A stretch of DNA of 30,294 nt from Dehalococcoidia bacterium SM23_28_2. Lineage in GTDB: Bacteria > Chloroflexota > Dehalococcoidia > SM23-28-2. The position numbers and the translations under genes were made by a program. The DNA lies in the NCBI GenBank assembly GCA_001303545.1, contig LJUA01000005.1, positions 1 to 30,294 on the forward strand, in the 5' to 3' direction. The notes below the pieces were generated by a model. That model made no database searches. It was not told the DNA's origin and saw only the letters and a list, made by a program, of their open reading frames with translations. This document shows, in pieces, positions 15,342 to 23,125 of this stretch (its first letter is position 1; every line of letters begins with the position of its first letter).

Positions 15342-15370
15342 TGTTCTGCAAGCGGACGGACGGTAAATAG
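15341..15370 (+). CDS. Possible 9-codon minicistron coupled to the ftsI start
   Basis: An ATG at 15341 overlaps the previous stop. It opens nine codons (MFCKRTDGK) ending in TAG at 15368-15370. That stop overlaps the GTG start of ftsI by one base. The chain could deliver reinitiating ribosomes to ftsI. Evidence is positional only. Confidence 0.2.
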   Translation: MFCKRTDGK

Positions 15371-17106
15371 TGGCAGGGCAAGGCAACGGCATCTCCAGAC
15401 GGCTGGGGTTAGTGATCGTCCTTCTCCTCATAGCCACCCTCGGCCTGGTGGGTCGCCTGGCACACCTCCAACTCTTCAGCCACCAGGAGTACCAGGAGCA
15501 GGCTCAGGACGAACACCAGGGCAGCCTGGCCTTGAACCCCCGCCGTGGGGCCATCCTCGACAGCAACGGCTACCCCCTGGCCGCCAGCATCGATGCCTAC
15601 GATGTCGTGGTGGATAGCCAGGTGTGGGACGACCCTGCCCGCGCCCAGCAAAGGGCTGAGGCCCTAGCCGATGTCCTCAACCGGCCTCCGCAGGATATTC
15701 TCGACGATTTGAGCACGTCCATAACCCGCGAGGTCACCGTCGGCCGCGGGCTGGACTATCAGGGCAGCCTGCGCGTGGAGGACCTGGGCCTGCCAGGCGT
15801 CAGGCTAGTTCGCACTGGTCACCGTGTCTACCCAGAAGGGAATCTGGCGGCGTCTCTGATCGGGTTCATTGGCCGGGACAATGTCGGCCTCACCGGCCTG
15901 GAGGCCGACTACGATCGTGACTTAAGGGGCGCCGCCGGTTCCCTCTCGTACGAGCGCGACGCGCTGGGCCGTCAGATCGTCCATGGCTACAGCAAGCGCG
16001 TACCGCCCGAGCCAGGAGCAGACATCGTTCTTACCATAGACCGCTATATGCAGCGCCTGGCCGAGCGGGAACTGGATGCCGCCGTCGAGCGGCATGAGGC
16101 CAGCGGCGGCACGATCATCATCATGGACCCCCGCACGGGGGCCATCCTGGCTATGGCCAGCCGCCCCTCTTTCGACCTGACTAACCTCGACCTCAGCGAT
16201 GAGAGCATGATGGACCTGTACCGCAATCGGGCCATCATCGACCTGTATGAACCGGGCTCTGTGTTCAAAGTGATAACGATGGCCGCCGCCCTCGACGCTG
16301 GTCTGGTTTCGCCCGAGAGCGTCTACGTGGACGAAGGCGCAGCCCGCGTCTCCGGCTGGACCATCGTCAATTGGGACTACGGCACTCATGGCACCCAGAC
16401 GGCCACTCAGATTCTAGTGAAAAGTTTGAATACCGGCGCTGTCTGGCTCAGCGAGCTCCTTGGATCGGGCCGCTTCTACGACTACGTCCACCGCTTCGGC
16501 TTCGGCCAGACTACGGGCGTCGGCCTATCAGGGGAGGCGGCGGGACAAGTGCGGACTCCCGCCGAAGACGACTGGTCAGAAGTGGACATGGCCACCAATT
16601 CCTTCGGCCAGGGGATCAATGTCACCGCCCTGCAGGTGATCGCTGCCATCTCCGCTATTGCCAACGACGGCAAGCTGATGCAACCTTATGTCGTGCAGGA
16701 GATCCGTCGCGGCGATGAGCGTCAGGTGTTCCAGCCACTCGAAGTCCGCCAGGTGATCACCGCCGAAGTGGCCAATACGCTCACCCACATGATGAACGCT
16801 GTGGTAGACGGCATCACGGCCATCTACGCCATCTCTGTACCGGGCCATCAGGTGGCCGGCAAGACGGGCACGGCATCCATCTCCATCCCGGGCGGCTACA
16901 AAGAAGATGCCTATATTGCCTCCTTCGCTGGGTTCGTTCCCAGCGACGACCCTGTTCTCGCCATGCTGATAAAGATCGACGAACCCAAAGACGTGCCCTG
17001 GGGCTCAGCGGTATGCGCCCCCGTCTTTGCTCGCATGGCTCAGTCGATCCTAGATTACCTCAAGGTTCCACCGGCGCCGGAGGCTCTGGTACATGAGAGC
17101 CCTTAG
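15370..17106 (+). CDS. ftsI: Septal class B penicillin-binding protein FtsI (PBP2b/PBP3-like)
   Basis: This 578-residue transpeptidase cross-links septal peptidoglycan. It has an N-terminal membrane anchor (LGLVIVLLLIATLGLVGRLAHL, about residues 12-33) and a dimerisation region beginning RRGAILDSNGYPLA. The penicillin-binding domain has the SVFK active-site tetrad (Ser297, Lys300), SLN at 352-354 and KTGTA from Lys498. There are no PASTA repeats, and the C-terminus is short. The GTG at 15370 overlaps a TAG, and there is no good Shine-Dalgarno immediately upstream. It acts with FtsW, encoded further down the cluster. The next gene, 15 bases on, is murF and not the usual murE. Confidence 0.95.
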   Translation: MAGQGNGISRRLGLVIVLLLIATLGLVGRLAHLQLFSHQEYQEQAQDEHQGSLALNPRRGAILDSNGYPLAASIDAYDVVVDSQVWDDPARAQQRAEALADVLNRPPQDILDDLSTSITREVTVGRGLDYQGSLRVEDLGLPGVRLVRTGHRVYPEGNLAASLIGFIGRDNVGLTGLEADYDRDLRGAAGSLSYERDALGRQIVHGYSKRVPPEPGADIVLTIDRYMQRLAERELDAAVERHEASGGTIIIMDPRTGAILAMASRPSFDLTNLDLSDESMMDLYRNRAIIDLYEPGSVFKVITMAAALDAGLVSPESVYVDEGAARVSGWTIVNWDYGTHGTQTATQILVKSLNTGAVWLSELLGSGRFYDYVHRFGFGQTTGVGLSGEAAGQVRTPAEDDWSEVDMATNSFGQGINVTALQVIAAISAIANDGKLMQPYVVQEIRRGDERQVFQPLEVRQVITAEVANTLTHMMNAVVDGITAIYAISVPGHQVAGKTGTASISIPGGYKEDAYIASFAGFVPSDDPVLAMLIKIDEPKDVPWGSAVCAPVFARMAQSILDYLKVPPAPEALVHESP

Positions 17107-17121
17107 CAATAAGATCGGGCC

Positions 17122-18489
17122 ATGCAAACCATTCAAGACATAACGGGCGCTCTCGGCTCCCTGCTGATCGCGGTGAGCAGAGCCATCGAGAAGCGATCGT
17201 TCACCGGCGTTGCCGTTGATTCGCGTCAGGTACAACCCGGCCACCTGTTCATAGCCCTGCCCGGCGAGCATCGCGACGGCCACGAATTCATCGACGACGC
17301 TATCAGCCGCGGGGCAACAGGAATCATCACTCAGCAGCCGCCGCCGTCCGACATGCCTCAGGAGGTCTCCTTCTTCCGGGTAGGCAACACCCTTACCGCC
17401 CTCCAGCGCCTGGCCGCCTACTGGCGAGGCAAGCACAGGGTGAAGGTGGTGGGCATTACCGGCAGCGTCGGCAAGACCACCTGCAAGGAGATAACAGCCG
17501 CCGTCTTGAGCTCAGCCTATAAGGTGCTCAAGAGCGAGGCCAACCTGAACACGGAGATCGGCCTGCCCCTGTCGCTTCTCCAGCTCCGACCGGAGCACGA
17601 GCGGGTTGTGCTGGAGATGGGCATGTATGGCCCGGGCGAGATTCGTCTCCTCTGCCAGATAGCCCGCCCTCAGATAGGCGTAGTCGCTAACGTCGGCCCC
17701 GTGCACCTGGAGCGCCTGGGCACCCTGGAGGCCATCGCCGCGGCCAAGGCCGAGCTGGTGGAGAGCCTGCCGCCCGACGGCTGGGCGATCCTCAACGGAG
17801 ACGACATTCAGGTAGCGGCTATGGCCGACCGCACCAGTGCCCGCGTTGCCCTCTTCGGCGAATCGCCGCAGTGCTCCGTGCGAGGCGCTGTTCTGTCCAC
17901 CAGCGGCCTGGAGGGCATCACCTTCCGCCTCACCTGCGACAATGAGTCTGAGGACATCTCAGCGCCCTTGCCCGGCCGTCACAACCTCTACAATGCCCTA
18001 GCAGCCGCCGCCGTGGGCCTGGCCGATGGCCTATCCCTTCAGGAGGTAGCCGCCGCCCTGGCTGCCGCCGAAGTTCCCCTGCGCCTGCGAACCTTCGCCG
18101 GCCCTAAGGGCAGCACCATCCTGGACGATACCTACAACGCCAGCCCCACCTCCATGCTGGCCGCCCTCGACCTCCTGGCTGAGCTCCCCGGCCGCCACCT
18201 GGCCCTTCTGGGCGACATGCTGGAGCTGGGCAGCTTCGAAGAGGAAGGGCACCGCCTGGTGGGGGAGCGAGCAGCTCAGACCACCAACTTTCTCTACACC
18301 CTCGGTGAGCGAGGGCAACTCATCGGCGAGGCCGCCAAGGCGGCCGGCCACCAGAACGTGCAACTCCTGTCCTCCAAGGAAAAGGCAGCGGCAACCATCC
18401 GCGAGACATTGAGCGAGGGCGATCACCTGCTGGTCAAGGCCTCGCGGCTCATGGCTCTGGAGACGGTAATCGAGGAACTGACGGGCTGA
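17122..18489 (+). CDS. murF: UDP-N-acetylmuramoyl-tripeptide--D-alanyl-D-alanine ligase
   Basis: This 455-residue Mur ligase adds D-Ala-D-Ala to the UDP-MurNAc tripeptide. The N-terminal substrate domain has FTGVAVDSRQVQPGHLFIAL. The P-loop GITGSVGKTT starts near residue 111. Central-domain NLNTEIGLPLSLL and C-terminal DDTYNASPTSMLAALDLL with LLGDMLELG are MurF-type and not MurE-type. The usual KGSR near the end reads KASR here, a small change. The ribosome site is weak. murF directly follows ftsI, and mraY starts two bases after its stop. Confidence 0.95.
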   Translation: MQTIQDITGALGSLLIAVSRAIEKRSFTGVAVDSRQVQPGHLFIALPGEHRDGHEFIDDAISRGATGIITQQPPPSDMPQEVSFFRVGNTLTALQRLAAYWRGKHRVKVVGITGSVGKTTCKEITAAVLSSAYKVLKSEANLNTEIGLPLSLLQLRPEHERVVLEMGMYGPGEIRLLCQIARPQIGVVANVGPVHLERLGTLEAIAAAKAELVESLPPDGWAILNGDDIQVAAMADRTSARVALFGESPQCSVRGAVLSTSGLEGITFRLTCDNESEDISAPLPGRHNLYNALAAAAVGLADGLSLQEVAAALAAAEVPLRLRTFAGPKGSTILDDTYNASPTSMLAALDLLAELPGRHLALLGDMLELGSFEEEGHRLVGERAAQTTNFLYTLGERGQLIGEAAKAAGHQNVQLLSSKEKAAATIRETLSEGDHLLVKASRLMALETVIEELTG

Positions 18490-18490
18490 C

Positions 18491-19450
18491 ATGGTTCGAG
18501 CCCTAATGCTGGGAGCGATGGCTTTTGCGCTATCGGTGGTAGTGGGACAGCCGCTGGTCGAGTTCCTGCGGCGGCGAAGGCTGGGCAAGGAGATCAGCTC
18601 CGACGGCCCGACTTCGCACATGGCCAAGGCCGGCACGCCCACCATGGGAGGCGTGCTCATCTTCTCTATGGTCCTTCCCATCACCCTGGCCGCCAACATA
18701 GTCGAGCGCCTGTCCATCCTGCTGCCCCTGGGGACGATCGTCGCCGCCGGCCTCCTGGGGCTGGTCGATGACCTGCGCACCATCGTCGGCAAAGCCAGGA
18801 CAGGCCTCAACAAGCGCCTCAAGGTCCTGCTGCTAACCGCCCTGGGCCTGACCGCCGCCCTGGTCCTCTACTTCTCTCTGGACGTGGAGGACGTTAAGAT
18901 CCCCTGGGCCGGCGAGTTCGACCTCGGCCTCGGATACATACCGCTGGCAGTAATCATCATCGTCTTCACCACCACCGCCGTGGCCATCACCGACGGTCTG
19001 GACGGCCTGGCCGGCGGCACCAGCGCCCTCGCTTTCCTGGCCTACGGCGTCATCGCTCTGCTCCAGGAACAGACCTTCCTGGCCACCTTCTGCTTCACCG
19101 TCGTGGGAGCGACAGCCGGCTTCCTCTGGTACAACAGCTATCCCGCCCAGGTGTTCATGGGCGATACCGGCGCCCTGGCCCTGGGCTCCTCCTTGGCGGT
19201 GGTCGCTCTGATGACCGGCCACTGGTTGCTCCTGCCCGTCATCGGCATCGTCTTCGTCCTCGAGGGATTATCGGACGTTATCCAGATACTCTACTTCCGC
19301 CTCACCGGAGGCAAACGCATTTTCAAGATGAGCCCGCTGCATCATCACTTCGAGCTGCTGGGCTGGTCGGAGCCCCAGGTGGTGATGCGATTCTGTCTTC
19401 TGGGAATCGTAGGCTCCCTGCTGGGAGTGGCCCTGGCGTCGCAGGTGTAG
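18491..19450 (+). CDS. mraY: Phospho-N-acetylmuramoyl-pentapeptide transferase
   Basis: This 319-residue polytopic membrane enzyme transfers phospho-MurNAc-pentapeptide to undecaprenyl phosphate to make lipid I. The signatures are GPTSHMAKAGTPTMGGVLI, the Asp-rich LVDDLRT, ITDGLDGLAGG, PAQVFMGDTGALALG and the cytoplasmic MSPLHHHFELLGW. About ten hydrophobic segments can be traced. The ATG lies two bases past the murF stop. The next gene, murD, begins nine bases after its stop. Confidence 0.97.
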   Translation: MVRALMLGAMAFALSVVVGQPLVEFLRRRRLGKEISSDGPTSHMAKAGTPTMGGVLIFSMVLPITLAANIVERLSILLPLGTIVAAGLLGLVDDLRTIVGKARTGLNKRLKVLLLTALGLTAALVLYFSLDVEDVKIPWAGEFDLGLGYIPLAVIIIVFTTTAVAITDGLDGLAGGTSALAFLAYGVIALLQEQTFLATFCFTVVGATAGFLWYNSYPAQVFMGDTGALALGSSLAVVALMTGHWLLLPVIGIVFVLEGLSDVIQILYFRLTGGKRIFKMSPLHHHFELLGWSEPQVVMRFCLLGIVGSLLGVALASQV

Positions 19451-19458
19451 ACGGGACT

Positions 19459-20871
19459 ATGACAAGCCAGCACGACTTCAAAGGCAAGCAGGTGACGGTG
19501 GTCGGCCTGGGGATCGAAGGGGTGGACCTGGTGCGCTTCCTCCATACCCGGGGCGCCCGCATCACTGTAAGCGACGCCAAGCCCGCCGAAGGACTCGGCG
19601 CCCGGCTGGAGGAGATCGCCGGCATCCCCGCTCGCCTGTCGCTGGGGGCCAACGACCCCCAGGATCTGCTGGCCGCCGACGCCATCTTCGTGTCCCAGGG
19701 CGTGCCTCTCGACTTGCCGGCGCTGGCCGAGGCCCGCCAGCAAAGCATACCGATAAGCTCCATGTTCAAGCTCTTCCTAGAACTCTGCCCAGCGCCGGTG
19801 GTGGGCATCACCGGTAGCAGCGGCAAGACGACCACAACCGCCCTGGTGGGGGAGATGTTCCGCTGCGACGGCCGCCCCCACTTCGTGGGGGGCAATATCG
19901 GCGTCGGCCTGTTGTCGCATCTGGCCGACCTCACGTCGGACACCTGGGTCGTCCTGGAGATCAGCCACACTCAGCTCCAGCTCCTGCCGGAGCGCAACCT
20001 CAACGTGGCCTGCCTACTGAACATCACTCCCAATCATCTTGACCGCTTCTCCTGGGACGAGTACCGCCGCCTCAAAGCCAGAATCCTCCGCCACCAGAGT
20101 GGCGACGACTACGCCGTGCTGTCCTACGACGACAGGGAGACGCGCGCCCTCGCCGAGCGGGCCACGGGCCAGGTGCTCTACTTCAGCGTGGGCTCGGAAG
20201 TCCCCGGCGACGGCGTCTTCCTCCGCGACGGCTGGGCCGTTTCCAGACGGCACAACCGCGAAGAGAGACTTTTCCCTATTGACAACCTCAGCCTGCGAGG
20301 CCGCCACAACTGGGGCAACGCTGTGGCGGCGACCGCAGTAGCCAGCGCTTGCGGCCTGAGCCCGCAAGCCATCGCCCGAGCAGTGGACGGATTCCAGACG
20401 CCGCCCCACCGCCTGGAATCCGTCCGCCGGCTCGGCGGCGTCGCCTACTACAACGACAGCATCGCCACCACACCCGAGCGCACCCTGGCCGCCCTGCGCT
20501 CCTTCAGCGAGCCGCTGATCCTCCTCCTCGGTGGGCGCGAGAAGCACCTTCCCCTGGAGGAACTGGCCGAGGAGGCCTGCCGCCGCTGCCGGGCGATCAT
20601 CTTCTTCGGCGAGTCGGCGCCCGTCCTAGAGGAGGCTGTACGGCGAGCGGCCGACCGCCAGCCAGCCGACGACCGGCCCAGGCTGACGCGGGTGGCGAGC
20701 CTGGCGGAGGCAGTGGCAGCCGCTCAGGCCCTGGCCCAGCCGGGAGACGTGGTTCTCCTATCGCCTGCCTGCACCAGCTTCGACGCCTATGACAACTTCG
20801 AAGAGCGAGGAGCCGATTTCCGTCGATTGGTCCTGAACCTAGCTCAGGAGGTGGAGCGATCGCCACGCTAG
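19459..20871 (+). CDS. murD: UDP-N-acetylmuramoyl-L-alanine--D-glutamate ligase
   Basis: This 470-residue Mur ligase adds D-Glu to UDP-MurNAc-L-Ala. The N-terminal Rossmann domain reads VTVVGLGIEGVDLVRFL. The P-loop GITGSSGKTTTTALVGEM starts near residue 116. VLEISHTQLQLL and NITPNHLDRF mark the active-site region, followed by YNDSIATTPERTLAAL, LLGGREKHLPL and LLSPACTSFDAYDNFEERG at the C-terminus, as in MurD. Its end overlaps the proposed start of ftsW by 13 bases. Confidence 0.97.
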   Translation: MTSQHDFKGKQVTVVGLGIEGVDLVRFLHTRGARITVSDAKPAEGLGARLEEIAGIPARLSLGANDPQDLLAADAIFVSQGVPLDLPALAEARQQSIPISSMFKLFLELCPAPVVGITGSSGKTTTTALVGEMFRCDGRPHFVGGNIGVGLLSHLADLTSDTWVVLEISHTQLQLLPERNLNVACLLNITPNHLDRFSWDEYRRLKARILRHQSGDDYAVLSYDDRETRALAERATGQVLYFSVGSEVPGDGVFLRDGWAVSRRHNREERLFPIDNLSLRGRHNWGNAVAATAVASACGLSPQAIARAVDGFQTPPHRLESVRRLGGVAYYNDSIATTPERTLAALRSFSEPLILLLGGREKHLPLEELAEEACRRCRAIIFFGESAPVLEEAVRRAADRQPADDRPRLTRVASLAEAVAAAQALAQPGDVVLLSPACTSFDAYDNFEERGADFRRLVLNLAQEVERSPR

Positions 20872-22028
20872 AGACAGGCCGCCTGCGACCGGGCGCTCCC
20901 GACTACATCCTGATCCTGGCCACCGCCGCCCTGCTGGTCGTGGGCCTGTTGGTCGTGTACAGCGCCAGCTTCGCTGTTGGCCACCTGGAGTATGGCGACA
21001 CCAACTACTTCATCGCTCGCCAGGCGGCCTTCGCCCTGGTGGGGCTGCTGCTGCTGTGGGTGCTCATGCGCCTCGATTACCACTACCTGCGGCCCCTGAG
21101 CATAGGCCTGATGGCTATCGCGCTGGCGGCCCTGCTGGCCGTCCTCCTGCCTGGCGTCGGCGTGGAGCAGAACGGCGCCAAACGCTGGCTTGCCCTCGGG
21201 CCCCTGCCGCCCATTCAGCCATCGGAGTTCGCCAAGCTGTCCATCATCGTCTACATCTCCGCCTGGCTGGCCAGCCGTAGCCGTGGCGACGACATCAAGC
21301 AATTCTGGGCGGGCTTCCTGCCTTTCGTCCTGATGGTCGGCCTGGTGGCCAGCCTGGTGGTCGTCGAGCCCGACATGGGCACCACCATCATCATCGTCCT
21401 CACCACCTGCACCCTCTTCTTCGTGGCAGGAGCGCCCTCCAGGCACCTGCTGCTGCTCATCATCGGAGCCGGTCTCATTAGCTGGGCGATCATTTTCCTG
21501 GCCAACTACCGACTGGAGCGGATCCTCACCTTCATCTCCCCTGGAGAAGACCCGGAAGGCTCCGGCTTCCAGATCCGCCAGCTGCTCATCGCCCTGGGCA
21601 GCGGCGGGCCGGCCGGCCTCGGCTGGGGGGCCAGCCGCCAGAAGTTCTTCTACGTGCCCGGCTCCCACACCGACGGCGTCTTCGCCATCATCGGAGAAGA
21701 GCTGGGGTTCATCGGTGCCGTGGCGATCATTGCCCTCTTCGCTTTCTTCATCTATCGAGGCATACGGACGTCCCTCAACGCCCCCGATCCCTTCGGCGCC
21801 TACCTGGCGGTAGGCATCGTAAGTTGGATCGCCTATCAGACGCTGATCAACATAGGCGGCATCACCCGCTCCATACCCCTCACAGGGGTACCCCTGCCCT
21901 TTGTCAGCTACGGCGGGTCATCCTTGATGGCCGTCCTGGCCGGAGTGGGCGTCCTTCTGAGCGTATCCCGCTACGGCCGCGATAGGGGCTACCTGGAGCG
22001 GGAAATGATCCGAAGGAAGAGGAGATGA
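20859..22028 (+). CDS. ftsW: Septal peptidoglycan glycosyltransferase FtsW (apparent ATC start)
   Basis: FtsW is a SEDS-family membrane protein that polymerises lipid II at the septum with FtsI. Signatures are LRPGAPDYILILATAALLV, VYSASF, QPSEFAKL, PDMGTT, HTDGVFAIIGEELGFIGA and GVPLPFVSYGGSS. The first ATG/GTG/TTG in frame is the GTG at 20940, inside the first membrane segment. The frame upstream is clearly FtsW-like (RLRPGAPDY...) back to a stop at 20790, with no standard start between. AGGAGGT (20846-20852) lies six bases before an ATC at 20859. That start gives 389 residues, a normal length. It overlaps the end of murD. murG begins in an ATGA overlap with its stop. Confidence 0.93.
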   Translation: MATLETGRLRPGAPDYILILATAALLVVGLLVVYSASFAVGHLEYGDTNYFIARQAAFALVGLLLLWVLMRLDYHYLRPLSIGLMAIALAALLAVLLPGVGVEQNGAKRWLALGPLPPIQPSEFAKLSIIVYISAWLASRSRGDDIKQFWAGFLPFVLMVGLVASLVVVEPDMGTTIIIVLTTCTLFFVAGAPSRHLLLLIIGAGLISWAIIFLANYRLERILTFISPGEDPEGSGFQIRQLLIALGSGGPAGLGWGASRQKFFYVPGSHTDGVFAIIGEELGFIGAVAIIALFAFFIYRGIRTSLNAPDPFGAYLAVGIVSWIAYQTLINIGGITRSIPLTGVPLPFVSYGGSSLMAVLAGVGVLLSVSRYGRDRGYLEREMIRRKRR

Positions 22029-23125
22029 AGGTTGTCCTCAGCGGCGGCGGCACCGGAGGCCACGTCTATCCTGCCCTGGTCGTAGCCACAGCCCTCGCCG
22101 AGGAACTGGGCGAGGGCAAGGACTTGGACGCCCTCTACATCGGCACGCCCAGCGGCATCGAAAAGGAGCTGGTGACCAAAGCAGGCCTGCCCTTCCGCGC
22201 CGTAACCGCCGGCGCCATCCGCGGCCGCTCACCCTGGGGACTGGCCGCCAGCCTGGTCAAGCTGGGCAGAGGAGTGGCCCAAGCGCGAGAGGTCATCGGC
22301 CAGTTTCAGCCGCAGGCCATCCTCACCACCGGCGGCTACGCCAGCGTGCCCATGGCCCTGGCCGCCCGCACCGCCGGTCGCATTCCCCTGGTAGTCTACC
22401 TGCCCGATGTCCGCCCCGGCTGGGCGGTTCGCCTCATGGCCCGCCTGGCCCAGCGGGTGGCCGTCAGCAGCGATCGTTCCCTCTCCTACCTACCTCGAGC
22501 GAAGACAGTGGTCACCGGCTACCCCGTCCGGCCGATCTTCTGGCAGGTAGACAAACCGGAGGCTCGCCGCCGCCTTGACATCGACGCTCGAGAGCGCGTC
22601 CTGTTCATCGCCGGCGCCACCCACGGCGCCCGCACGCTCAACCGCATGGTCGGCGACCATCTCCCTCAGTTGCTGGAGTTATGTCACGTGATTCACCTGA
22701 GCGGTCAGCGCCATCAACCGCCGCTGGAGCGCCTGCGCCGCGACCTGCCCGACCGCCTGCGAGACCGCTACCACCTGTACGGCTACCTGCACGAAGACCT
22801 GCCCTGGGCCATGGCCGCCGCCGACCTGGCGGTGATGCGCGCTGGCGCATCGGTGATGGGAGAGCTGCCGGCCATTGGTCTGCCCGCCATCCTCGTGCCC
22901 TATCCCTACGCCGGCGGTCATCAGCGCTTCAACGCCCGTCTCCTGGCCGATGCCGGAGCAGCCCTGGTGGTCGAGGACAACAAGCTGAACGGTCTGCTCC
23001 CCCTGATGGGCGAGCTCTTGGCCGACGATGCACGACGGGCCACCATGGCCGAGGCCGCCCGTCGCCTGGCCCGCCCGGACGCCGCCGCAAGCATCGCTCG
23101 CCTGCTTCTGGAGGTGGCCAGGTGA
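22025..23125 (+). CDS. murG: UDP-N-acetylglucosamine--undecaprenyl-pyrophosphoryl-MurNAc-pentapeptide transferase
   Basis: This 366-residue GT-B glycosyltransferase converts lipid I to lipid II on the cytoplasmic face of the membrane. The N-terminal GGGTGGHVYPAL (residues 7-18) is diagnostic. TTGGYASVPMALAA, VTGYPVRPIFW and the acceptor/donor loop VMRAGASVMGELPAIGLPAILVPYPYA follow. The ATG overlaps the ftsW TGA (ATGA) and has GAGGAG upstream. Its TGA overlaps the murC GTG (GTGA). Confidence 0.97.
   Translation: MKVVLSGGGTGGHVYPALVVATALAEELGEGKDLDALYIGTPSGIEKELVTKAGLPFRAVTAGAIRGRSPWGLAASLVKLGRGVAQAREVIGQFQPQAILTTGGYASVPMALAARTAGRIPLVVYLPDVRPGWAVRLMARLAQRVAVSSDRSLSYLPRAKTVVTGYPVRPIFWQVDKPEARRRLDIDARERVLFIAGATHGARTLNRMVGDHLPQLLELCHVIHLSGQRHQPPLERLRRDLPDRLRDRYHLYGYLHEDLPWAMAAADLAVMRAGASVMGELPAIGLPAILVPYPYAGGHQRFNARLLADAGAALVVEDNKLNGLLPLMGELLADDARRATMAEAARRLARPDAAASIARLLLEVAR

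Noticed and set aside
22681..23121. Upstream extension of the murC frame
   Set aside because: It lies fully within murG in another frame, is Pro/Arg-rich, and is not MurC-like. GTG 23122 with a good ribosome site fits the family.
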